Under the pieces are notes generated by a model. It made no database searches. It was given only the letters and a program-made list of their open reading frames with translations, and was not told the origin of the DNA. The translations under genes and the position numbers were made by a program. Source: Dehalococcoidia bacterium UBA2160 (GTDB taxonomy: Bacteria; Chloroflexota; Dehalococcoidia; Lucifugimonadales; UBA1123). Taken from it: a stretch of 12,028 bases of DNA. The stretch lies in NCBI GenBank assembly GCA_002328865.1, contig DCWO01000088.1, forward strand, positions 2,912-14,939, given 5' to 3'. Positions 1 to 6,404 of the stretch are shown piece after piece. Positions within the stretch are counted from its first letter, which is position 1. Every line of letters starts with the position of its first letter.

Positions 1-223
1 CGAAAAGGCGCTGGACCCAGCCTGCGTGACCAACTGCCCCGTGTACGCACTCCATTTCGGCGACCTGGATGACCCGGAGAGCCAGGTTTCAATGGCGATC
101 GGAGCGAAGCCCTCGTTCCGCCTGAAAGATGAGCTAAACACCCAACCAAAGGTTTACTACATCGGGGCGCCGCCGCCCGGCGGAGACACCAGGCAGATCG
201 AGCCCGTGAAGGGGAGGGAATGA
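1..223 (+). CDS. 4Fe-4S ferredoxin subunit of a molybdopterin-type oxidoreductase (C-terminal part)
   Basis: Only the last 73 residues are in the window (frame from base 2; stop TGA at 221-223); the gene begins upstream. A PACVTNCPVYALHFGD stretch contains the CxxxCP end of a cluster-binding motif, followed by GDLDDPES. This pattern is typical of the electron-transfer subunits (DmsB/PsrB/NrfC type) of complex iron-sulfur molybdoenzymes, which carry electrons between a catalytic subunit and a membrane anchor. The NrfD-like anchor gene starts 3 nt after the stop, and its Shine-Dalgarno lies inside the end of this gene, so the two are almost certainly co-transcribed and translationally coupled. 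The substrate cannot be told because the catalytic subunit is outside the window. Family assignment is firm; the identity of the complex is inference. Confidence 0.85.
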   Translation, partial: EKALDPACVTNCPVYALHFGDLDDPESQVSMAIGAKPSFRLKDELNTQPKVYYIGAPPPGGDTRQIEPVKGRE

Positions 224-226
224 ACG

Positions 227-1414
227 ATGGCTACCCTAGCGGCTTCATGGCGTTCTGCTCGACCGAACTACATATTCTTGGCCTGGATTGCCGTCCTCGG
301 ACTGGTGGCGCTGGTGGGGCTCTACAGCTTCGTCAGGCAGACTGTCGACGGACACCACATCACCGGTCTCAGCGACACCACGCCCTGGGGGTTGTACATG
401 GCCGGTTTTGTGTTCTTCGTTGGGGCCAGTGCGGGGGCGACGATTATTGGGTTGATGATACACGCGTTCGGACGCGAGGATTACGCGCCCCTGGGAACGC
501 GCGCAATCCTAGTGGGACTGGCCTGCCTCACTAGCGCCATGGCGTTCATCACGGTCCACGTGGGAAGCATCCCGAAGATGATGCTCATCCCATGGCTTTG
601 GAGAAACCCGACGTCGATGTTCATGTACACATCGATAACCTACTACATATTCACGCTCATACTCTTGGGCGAACTTTACTTCACAGTGAAGGTCACCCGA
701 GGGACCGCCGGTGACCGGGACAAGACAATGGCAAAATGGATGGCGCTCAGCGCTGTGCCTTTTGCCCTCGTGATACTCCACGCGCCCCACGGAGGGTTGT
801 TCGCGGTCGTGGCGGCGAGAGAGTTCTGGAACAGCTCGTTGCTGCCGCCACACTTTGCCCTGGCAGCGCTGGTCACCGGAACCGCTCTCATGTTGTTGGT
901 GGCGTTGGTGACGTCCGCCATATCCGGACGGCGAATTGTGAGCGACGCGACTCTCGCAAGCCTCGGTGTGCTGCTCGCTTTCTTCATAGCGATCACCGGT
1001 TTTGCTGACATCTTTGACTTCTTGGTTTACACGTACGGGGGCAAGTCGGCCGGCAACGAGGCGTGGCATTTCCTGAGCGGCAGCCATCTCCCCATATCCG
1101 TGCTCCACGTTGGCGGGTACGTCCTCGCATTCGCCGTCCTGCTGTTCAAATGGGGACGGACCGCTCCGTGGCTCTTCGTCGCGTCAATTGTGACGTTGAT
1201 CGGCGTAGCCGCCTACCGCTACAACCTGACAACAGTCGGACAGGCAGTCCCTCTATTCCCATTCCTCGAGGATGTCCACTACACGCCTTCATGGCACGAG
1301 ATATCCCTCAGCTTGGGGATAGTGGCATCCGCGATCCTGGGATACTCGATCGCAACCAAGCTGCTCCCGATCGAGGCTCCGATCGGCGAGGCACGAACTT
1401 CTGAGTCGCCATAG
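227..1414 (+). CDS. NrfD/PsrC-family membrane anchor subunit
   Basis: This 395-aa, very hydrophobic protein has about ten predicted membrane helices (near residues 15-36, 53-80, 92-111, 133-156, 172-195, 205-230, 241-263, 286-307, 313-330 and 357-377). The TTPWGLYMAGFVFFVGASAG stretch (51-70) and the late YRYN...YTPSWHEISLSLGI region (330-365) are hallmarks of NrfD/PsrC/HybB anchors. These exchange electrons with the quinone pool for a peripheral iron-sulfur molybdoenzyme. The start at 227 has GGAGG at 213-217, 9 nt upstream. It follows the ferredoxin-subunit gene by 3 nt. The next gene rightward is on the opposite strand, so this is the last gene of its operon. Family is clear; substrate and direction of electron flow are unknown. 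Confidence 0.9.
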   Translation: MATLAASWRSARPNYIFLAWIAVLGLVALVGLYSFVRQTVDGHHITGLSDTTPWGLYMAGFVFFVGASAGATIIGLMIHAFGREDYAPLGTRAILVGLACLTSAMAFITVHVGSIPKMMLIPWLWRNPTSMFMYTSITYYIFTLILLGELYFTVKVTRGTAGDRDKTMAKWMALSAVPFALVILHAPHGGLFAVVAAREFWNSSLLPPHFALAALVTGTALMLLVALVTSAISGRRIVSDATLASLGVLLAFFIAITGFADIFDFLVYTYGGKSAGNEAWHFLSGSHLPISVLHVGGYVLAFAVLLFKWGRTAPWLFVASIVTLIGVAAYRYNLTTVGQAVPLFPFLEDVHYTPSWHEISLSLGIVASAILGYSIATKLLPIEAPIGEARTSESP

Positions 1415-1434
1415 CAGGTTCGCTCGATTTTGGC

Positions 1435-1471
1435 AGGTGAGCACAGGCAAACCGATGGCTTTTGCTCACCT
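1435..1471 (+). terminator. stem-loop after the NrfD-like gene, possible terminator
   Basis: A perfect 9-bp inverted repeat (AGGTGAGCA at 1435-1443, TGCTCACCT at 1463-1471) encloses a 19-nt loop, beginning 20 nt after the anchor gene's stop. No T-tract follows, so intrinsic termination is uncertain. It lies between converging genes. I see nothing else supportable in the rest of the 258-nt gap 1415-1672. Confidence 0.4.
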
Positions 1472-1672
1472 CAATCCTCGGTGATCACGCCCGCCGGAAC
1501 TGCGAGCAGGTCGCCACGGGGGTCTCAACGGGACAGGTCTGCTCTTCCGCACTCGTACGCTATCCCGCCTCCCTCGACCACGACTGGAAATGCCGGCCAA
1601 CTACAACCCCTGGCGCATTCCGCTGGCGATGATCCCACGGCTACGTTGCCTGTGACGCACCGTGGTTCGCCG

Positions 1673-3163
1673 TCAGTCCGCCGGGCTGGCCTCGCGTGCA
1701 CTCGCGGGCTCGGATTCGGCTGGTTCTGAGGTGCGGGCGGTGACGAGCGCCGCGACCGCGCCGACGAGGAGCAGGCCGGCCATCGTCATGTATGTCAATC
1801 TGAAGCCGGATACGAACGCTGAAAGCAGGCCCGCGCTATCGGCGGCCTTTATGTCGCCCAGGTCTGGGGCGTAGCCCATCGAAATCATGGTGGCCGCGAT
1901 GATCGTCGTCGCGACCGCCACTCCGGTCACGTTGGCGGCGTTGCGTATCAGGCTCAGCAGAGCGGAGACGATGCCGTGGCGACTCGCTGGCGCGGCGTTG
2001 AATATGGCGGTGCTGTTGGGCGAGCTGAACATGGCCGACCCCACACTCTGGACGACCATCGCCCCGATGACGTGAACGAGCGAGGAGTCCACGGTGAGCC
2101 GGGACAATGCGAATACACCTGTCGCCGCCAGCAACAAGCCCGACACGGTGAACTTGCGCCAGCCGAAACGGTCGGACAGGCGACCCGCCAGCGGACCCAT
2201 GACGATCATGGTGACCGCGGCCGGGAGTATCGCGAGTCCCACCATGCTCGGCCTCATGCCAAGGACGCCCTGCAGATAGAACGGCATCATGAATCGGACC
2301 GAGTTTGGGCCGAGGTAGGACATGAATCCGGCGAGGACGCCCAGCGCGAAGACCTTGTTCTTGAACAATCGAAGATCGAGCATCGGCGCCGGCGCCCGCA
2401 GCTCCCACCAGACGAATGTCGCGAGAATGGCCGGAAACGCCAGGGACCCCAACAGGATCGGGGCCGACGTCCAGCCGGCTCGATGGCCATTCGTCACCAG
2501 CATCAAGAAGGTCACCAGAGCCGCGGTGGACAGAGCGGCGCCCAGCCAGTCGAAATGTGCGCCCTGAGTGTCCTGCGAGAACCGTTTCGAGTCCATTATC
2601 AGCAATGCCATGGCAATCGCGATGATCCCTATTGGCACGTTGATGAAGAAGACCCACCGCCAACCCAGCGCTCCGACTAGGATGCCGCCGATCACCGGCC
2701 CAATCATGGCGCCAACACCCACGACGCTCATCGAAGACCCGATTCCCTTCCCGCGCTCGTGCTCGGGAAATACAGACGTGATCATCGCCATGCCAGTGCC
2801 CTGTGTCATGGCCGCGCCGCAGCCCTGGATCATCTTGGCGACCACCAGGAGCGTGATCGAGTCGGAGAACCCCGCGAATGCAGCCGCGCCGCCGAAAAGG
2901 GCCAGCCCGGTGACGTAGACGGGTTTGCGTCCGATCAGATCGGACAGCCTGCCCATGGGAAGCAGAAGTGCGCTGATGGTGAGCATCTCGGCTACCACCA
3001 CCCACTGGACGGTCGGGAGGTCGGTCCCGAAGTGCTCGGCGATGGTCGGCAGCGCGACGTTGACGCTGCCATGGTTGATGACCGAGGCGAACGTGCCGAG
3101 GGCTACGGCGCTGAACACCCACCACTTGTAGTTTGGACTTCGTACCAGGGAATTGCTGAGCAA
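1673..3163 (-). CDS. MFS transporter, DHA2 (EmrB/QacA) drug:H+ antiporter type
   Basis: This protein of about 496 aa has the length and hydrophobic pattern of a 14-helix DHA2 exporter, which expels small molecules at the cost of the proton gradient. Visible motifs are NVALPTI after helix 1, motif A GRLSDLIGRKPVY (about 71-83), motif C GVGAMIGPVIGGIL (about 149-162) and WRWVFFINVPIG just after it. The family's usual LDxTIVNVALP motif reads INHGSVNVALP, so the conserved Asp is Asn (about residue 30). The longest frame opens with ATG at 3211. I prefer TTG at 3163 because AGGAG (3170-3174) lies 6 nt upstream and the extra 16 residues look unlike a transporter N-terminus. It is divergent from a methyltransferase gene. 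Substrate unknown. Confidence 0.88.
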   Translation of the reverse strand: MLSNSLVRSPNYKWWVFSAVALGTFASVINHGSVNVALPTIAEHFGTDLPTVQWVVVAEMLTISALLLPMGRLSDLIGRKPVYVTGLALFGGAAAFAGFSDSITLLVVAKMIQGCGAAMTQGTGMAMITSVFPEHERGKGIGSSMSVVGVGAMIGPVIGGILVGALGWRWVFFINVPIGIIAIAMALLIMDSKRFSQDTQGAHFDWLGAALSTAALVTFLMLVTNGHRAGWTSAPILLGSLAFPAILATFVWWELRAPAPMLDLRLFKNKVFALGVLAGFMSYLGPNSVRFMMPFYLQGVLGMRPSMVGLAILPAAVTMIVMGPLAGRLSDRFGWRKFTVSGLLLAATGVFALSRLTVDSSLVHVIGAMVVQSVGSAMFSSPNSTAIFNAAPASRHGIVSALLSLIRNAANVTGVAVATTIIAATMISMGYAPDLGDIKAADSAGLLSAFVSGFRLTYMTMAGLLLVGAVAALVTARTSEPAESEPASAREASPAD

Positions 3164-3169
3164 TAACGG

Positions 3170-3174
3170 CTCCT
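3170..3174 (-). promoter_or_regulatory. Shine-Dalgarno fixing a TTG start of the MFS gene
   Basis: On the minus strand AGGAG stands 6 nt before TTG (3163-3161), whereas the upstream ATG at 3211 has no comparable site. This supports the shorter 496-aa protein. Confidence 0.6.
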
Positions 3175-3198
3175 GAGTTTGACAGGAACACAGTTTAG

Positions 3199-3224
3199 CA
3201 TAGGCGACCATCGACCATAGGCGA
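3199..3224. repeat. 9-bp direct repeat in the divergent MFS/methyltransferase promoter region
   Basis: CATAGGCGA occurs at 3199-3207 and again at 3216-3224, 17 bp apart start to start. On the minus strand each copy includes TATG-type -10-like sequence just upstream of the MFS gene. It could be an operator with two half-sites or a small duplication; no regulator is encoded nearby. Confidence 0.4.
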
Positions 3225-3250
3225 AGAAGCTCCGTCTGAAGACTGGGACG

Positions 3251-3259
3251 TGGTATAGT
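3251..3259 (+). promoter_or_regulatory. extended -10 promoter element before the methyltransferase gene
   Basis: TGGTATAGT matches an extended -10 (TGn plus a hexamer 5/6 to TATAAT), ending 52 nt before the start codon at 3312. No convincing -35 is seen at 16-18 bp, which is tolerated for extended -10 promoters. A very similar string (TGGTACATT) precedes the cupin gene. Confidence 0.4.
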
Positions 3260-3311
3260 CGCTCCATCTTTTCGAGGCCGATCCGGGCGGTGATTTCAAG
3301 GAGCATCAGGG

Positions 3312-4094
3312 ATGAGCGAGCGGCGCCTCAGTGACGTCTATGCGGACTACTCGCGGTTTTACGACCTCTACGTCGGCGACCGCACCGACGACATCCCGCT
3401 CTACCTGGAGTACGCGGCTTCCTCGACGACGCCTGTGCTCGAGATCGGCGCTGGAACGGGACGGCTGACGCTGCCGACGGCGTCGGCGGGCCACCAGGTC
3501 GTCGCCGTGGACATCTCCCCGTCGATGCTAGAAATACTCGATGCGCGTCTCGCTGAGCAGCCCGAAGTCACGCGGCGCCGAGTGCGCGTCGTTCACGTCG
3601 ACATGCTCGAACTCGATCTTGGCGAGACGTTCGACTTCGTCCTGGTCCCGTTCTTCACCTTCAATTATCTGTTGACGTCTGAGGCTCAGAACGCGGCGCT
3701 GGACCGTCTGAGCGCGCATCTGTCCGATTCCGGCCGCCTGGTCCTCGACCTGTTCGTCCCGCCCACCCCCGAGATCGACTCCGTGTTAGAACCCGAAGTG
3801 CGAATGGACGCCAACGACCCGGCCACGGGAGATCGCGTGCGGTTGTGGACCGCCGCAAATGTCGATGCGGCAGCCCGTATCGAGCATCGGACACAGTGGT
3901 TCGAGGTCACCGGACCGGACGGCGCGTCGGAGACGACGGAGATCAACATCGACCGTCGCTTCTTCCTGCCTGGCGAGCTGGAACGCCTGGCAGAAGATCA
4001 CGGCCTGCGGGTTCTGGAGCTGTTCACCGGGTACAGGGGCGAGCCGCCGAAGCCCGATTCGGTGCAGCTCGTGTACGTTTTGGGGCATGCGTAG
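3312..4094 (+). CDS. class I SAM-dependent methyltransferase
   Basis: This 260-aa protein has a Rossmann-type SAM-binding domain. Motif I is VLEIGAGTGRL (42-52, GxGxG at 46-50), and the acidic residue ending strand 2 is Asp67 in VVAVDISPSML. HVDMLELDL (95-103) and FDFVLVPFFTFNYL (107-120) mark the next strands, and GRLVLDLF (141-148) is the usual post-motif III strand. The C-terminal half, with RFFLPGELERLAEDHGLRVLELF, is a small-molecule-type cap region. The start at 3312 has AAGGAG (3298-3303), 8 nt upstream. It is transcribed alone, divergently from the MFS exporter, so the two may be co-regulated (modify and export), but that is inference. Methyl acceptor unknown. Confidence 0.88.
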   Translation: MSERRLSDVYADYSRFYDLYVGDRTDDIPLYLEYAASSTTPVLEIGAGTGRLTLPTASAGHQVVAVDISPSMLEILDARLAEQPEVTRRRVRVVHVDMLELDLGETFDFVLVPFFTFNYLLTSEAQNAALDRLSAHLSDSGRLVLDLFVPPTPEIDSVLEPEVRMDANDPATGDRVRLWTAANVDAAARIEHRTQWFEVTGPDGASETTEINIDRRFFLPGELERLAEDHGLRVLELFTGYRGEPPKPDSVQLVYVLGHA

Positions 4095-4151
4095 GCGAGA
4101 GCTTTATGCCAACATCGCCATGCAGAGAGCAGCGAACATCCGGCTTCCGGC

Positions 4152-4171
4152 AGCGAGGCGCGCGTCTCGCT
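4152..4171. terminator. GC-rich hairpin between convergent genes, possible terminator
   Basis: AGCGAGGC (4152-4159) and GTCTCGCT (4164-4171) form an 8-bp stem with one G-U pair and a 4-nt loop. It sits between the converging ends of the methyltransferase (4094) and amidohydrolase (4242) genes. There is no T-tract on either side, so the role is uncertain. I see no gene in the 147-nt gap 4095-4241. Confidence 0.3.
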
Positions 4172-4241
4172 CGACCAGATCCTTCGGCTGCGGTCTCAGG
4201 ATGGCGACATTGGTGCAAGAGTCACCTTTTCGCCGCAGATT

Positions 4242-5093
4242 TCAAACATCGAGTAACATCAACCCGTTGTATCGCACCTGGTCCTTAACCTCGTCCGATG
4301 ACCCCGACTTATCGAGCTGCCGCAGGAGCCGCGCTGGCCTGAGCAGCGGATAGTCGCTGCCGAGCAGGATCTTGTCAACGCCAACCAGGTCCGCGACTAC
4401 CGAGAACACGTCCGCGGTGTACAGGAACGGCGACGCGGCGGTGTCGAAGTAGACGTTGCCGAGCGCTCGGGCTACCTCGGGCATGAGCGCATAGAACGGC
4501 AAGCCGCCGCCCCAGTGGGCGCATACGACCTTCACGTCCGGGAATCGGGCGGCATGCTGGATGAATCGCCACAGCACGTCGGGGGTCGTGCGGCCTTTGC
4601 CCGGGTACACGTGGCCGGCCGGCTCCGACGAGTGGGTGGTCACGATCAGCCGATGGGCTTGGGCGACCTCCAGCAGCAGCGTCATGACAGCCTCGTCGCC
4701 GAGAGCGAATCCCTGCGTATCGGGATGAAGCTCGCCGACGCCTCTCAGACCGGCGTGTGCGCATCGCTCGACCTCTGTGACGGCGGAGTCACCCCAGGCT
4801 GGATTCACGGAAGCAAAGCCGGTCAACCGATCGGGATGTCTTCGTGCCGCATCGATGATGTAGTCATTGGCCTCGCGGGCAAGAACTTGGTCCGTCCAGC
4901 CAATGCCCATCACGACCGCGCGGTCGACGCCGTCTTCGTCCATGGCCGCGATCAGGTCTCCGGCAGTGGCCAGCTTCGCCTTCGGGTCGGCGTATAGCTC
5001 GCGGAACGTGGCGTCCCGTTCGAGCCAGCGCTCCCGTTGGTCCGCGATCGAGGGCGGGAAGATGTGCGTGTGGAAGTCCACGGTCGCCGTCAT
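4242..5093 (-). CDS. metal-dependent amidohydrolase (Amidohydro_2 / ACMSD-like TIM barrel)
   Basis: This 283-aa protein has the full metal-site signature of the amidohydrolase superfamily: HxH at His8/His10 (DFHTHIFPP), His154 (TTHSSEP), His193 (CAHWGG) and the late catalytic Asp247 (LGSDYPL). The pattern is that of PF04909, which includes aminocarboxymuconate-semialdehyde decarboxylase, gamma-resorcylate decarboxylase and various hydrolases, so it may be a non-oxidative decarboxylase or a hydrolase. It is the last gene of a four-gene minus-strand operon. Only 1 nt separates it from the upstream methyltransferase stop (TGAGATG), and no clear Shine-Dalgarno is present, which suggests translational coupling. 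Fold and metal site are well supported; the substrate is unknown. Confidence 0.9.
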   Translation of the reverse strand: MTATVDFHTHIFPPSIADQRERWLERDATFRELYADPKAKLATAGDLIAAMDEDGVDRAVVMGIGWTDQVLAREANDYIIDAARRHPDRLTGFASVNPAWGDSAVTEVERCAHAGLRGVGELHPDTQGFALGDEAVMTLLLEVAQAHRLIVTTHSSEPAGHVYPGKGRTTPDVLWRFIQHAARFPDVKVVCAHWGGGLPFYALMPEVARALGNVYFDTAASPFLYTADVFSVVADLVGVDKILLGSDYPLLRPARLLRQLDKSGSSDEVKDQVRYNGLMLLDV

Positions 5094-5094
5094 C

Positions 5095-5748
5095 TCAGGA
5101 CGCCGCGCCGCGCTCCGCGGATCGCTCAGCTATGATCCACAAGAACGTCTCGGCGTCCCGGGCAGACGAAGTCGTCTCTTCCCTGGCCCTGATGATTCGA
5201 AATCCCGATTCCTCGACCATCTTCCGGTTGGTGTCCGAGTCGAAGCCGCTCCAGAACATGGGCGCTCCCATCCACGACCGGTCGAAGTCCACCTCGTTGG
5301 AATGCGTTCCGAGGGAGCAGACCAAAAGGCCGCCCGGTCGAAGCCATCCCACGATCGCGCTCAGCAGCGGACCTTGCTCATCTCGCGGCAGGTGGATGAT
5401 CGAGTAGTAGGCGGTCACCCCGTCGAAGGACTCGGCGGCGAAGTCGAGGGCGGCCATGTCGGAGTGTACGAACGTGGCGTTCGGAACGTTTAGTCGGGCT
5501 CGTTCGACCTGCTTCTCCGAGATGTCGACTCCCGTTACGTCGAATCTGCGCGCAAGCCTCCGGGTAGTGGGCACGCCTGAGCCGCAACCCAGGTCAAGCA
5601 CCTTCGATCCCTCGGGCAAACGATCCAAAACCACCGTCTCGTAGCGGTTCCGCTGCAGCGTCCGGGAACGCGTCGCCATCCGACCGTAGGTACCGCCGAT
5701 CTTGTCATATCCCCGGGCAACCAGGAGCTTGGGGTCGTCGTTGTTCAT
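5095..5748 (-). CDS. class I SAM-dependent methyltransferase (Methyltransf_11/25 type)
   Basis: This 217-aa protein begins with the YDKIGGTYG segment common in small-molecule methyltransferases. Motif I is KVLDLGCGSGVPT (49-61, GxGxG at 54-58), Asp75 ends strand 2 (VTGVDISEKQVERAR), motif II is FVHSDMAALDF (93-103), FDGVTAYYSIIHL (108-120) covers strand 4, and LRPGGLLVCSLG (136-147) is motif III. AAAGG (5756-5760) lies 7 nt before the start. It is the third gene of the operon, 35 nt after the HAD gene and 1 nt before the amidohydrolase gene. It is not close in sequence to the methyltransferase at 3312-4094 outside the shared SAM motifs. The methyl acceptor is probably a pathway intermediate; that is inference. 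Confidence 0.88.
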   Translation of the reverse strand: MNNDDPKLLVARGYDKIGGTYGRMATRSRTLQRNRYETVVLDRLPEGSKVLDLGCGSGVPTTRRLARRFDVTGVDISEKQVERARLNVPNATFVHSDMAALDFAAESFDGVTAYYSIIHLPRDEQGPLLSAIVGWLRPGGLLVCSLGTHSNEVDFDRSWMGAPMFWSGFDSDTNRKMVEESGFRIIRAREETTSSARDAETFLWIIAERSAERGAAS

Positions 5749-5783
5749 CCAGAAACCTTTGGTTCAGTCATGCACAATCCGCA

Positions 5784-6389
5784 TCACAAACCGGCCGACT
5801 CCAGCCACGCCGTGAACGCCGCATCGCCTTTGTAATGATACGCCTGGCCTCCCAACTCACGAAACAAACGGACCTCTTTGAGCGTGTCCTCCACCAGCAG
5901 CGCGCCGTCGTATCCGCACGCAGCGCCCAAGGCGTCGAACGCCCGATCCCACATGGGTTGCTTCGATTTCAGCCGAACTCCGTAGTCAGCGGAATTGACG
6001 ATCACGTCGAACGCGTCGTTCAGTCCGTGCGCGGGAACGACGACGTTGCTGAAGATGTCGGCGTTCGTCGTTACGAGCGCCAGCTTCCTGCCGGCGTCGC
6101 GTTGGCGCTTCACGAATGACCAGACCGCGTCGTTGAAATGCATGTCCGAGCAGCCGCGGACCAGCGCATCGTGGATCGACTCGGGTGAAATCTCCAGGAA
6201 GCCTGAGAGATAAGCGGCGACATCCCCGGAAGCCGTCAAACCGCTCATCCATCGGTCCGTCATTTCAGATTGGGCGCCGAAGAGAATTTGGCTCGCTCGC
6301 GACGACATCTCGGGTCCCAGCCTGTTGAAGTAGTGCTCCGAGCAGAGAGTGAACCCGAAGTCGACGACGATGGCGCGAATGGCTGGCAT
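5784..6389 (-). CDS. HAD-superfamily hydrolase (DxG variant)
   Basis: This 201-aa protein of HAD subclass I layout has the nucleophile Asp10 in IVVDFGFTL, then a helical cap. Motif II is LALVTTNAD (103-111, Thr107/Thr108), motif III is Lys141 or Lys143 (RLKSKQPMWDRAF), and the acidic motif IV is Glu167-Asp168 in ALLVEDTLKEV. The position two after the nucleophile, usually a general-acid Asp, is Gly12. Some phosphatases such as YihX carry DxG there, so activity is still possible. It starts 15 nt after the SDR stop; the nearest AGGGA is 12 nt upstream, so translation may depend on coupling. Likely a phosphatase or related hydrolase acting on an operon intermediate; it lacks the DxYGT motif of 2-haloacid dehalogenases. 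Confidence 0.8.
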   Translation of the reverse strand: MPAIRAIVVDFGFTLCSEHYFNRLGPEMSSRASQILFGAQSEMTDRWMSGLTASGDVAAYLSGFLEISPESIHDALVRGCSDMHFNDAVWSFVKRQRDAGRKLALVTTNADIFSNVVVPAHGLNDAFDVIVNSADYGVRLKSKQPMWDRAFDALGAACGYDGALLVEDTLKEVRLFRELGGQAYHYKGDAAFTAWLESAGL

Positions 6390-6404
6390 TTGACTGCAGA
6401 TTCC

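Noticed and set aside
220..534. Open frame overlapping the start of the NrfD-like gene
   Set aside because: The translation is Arg/Gly/His-rich with no family resemblance, while the overlapping frame encodes a clear membrane anchor.
1415..1440. GGTTCGCTC string resembling a tRNA T-arm
   Set aside because: No flanking T-stem pairing, acceptor stem or anticodon arm can be built around it.
1976..2680. Long plus-strand open frame opposite the MFS gene
   Set aside because: Charged low-complexity translation, antisense to a recognisable transporter; typical of high-GC shadow frames.
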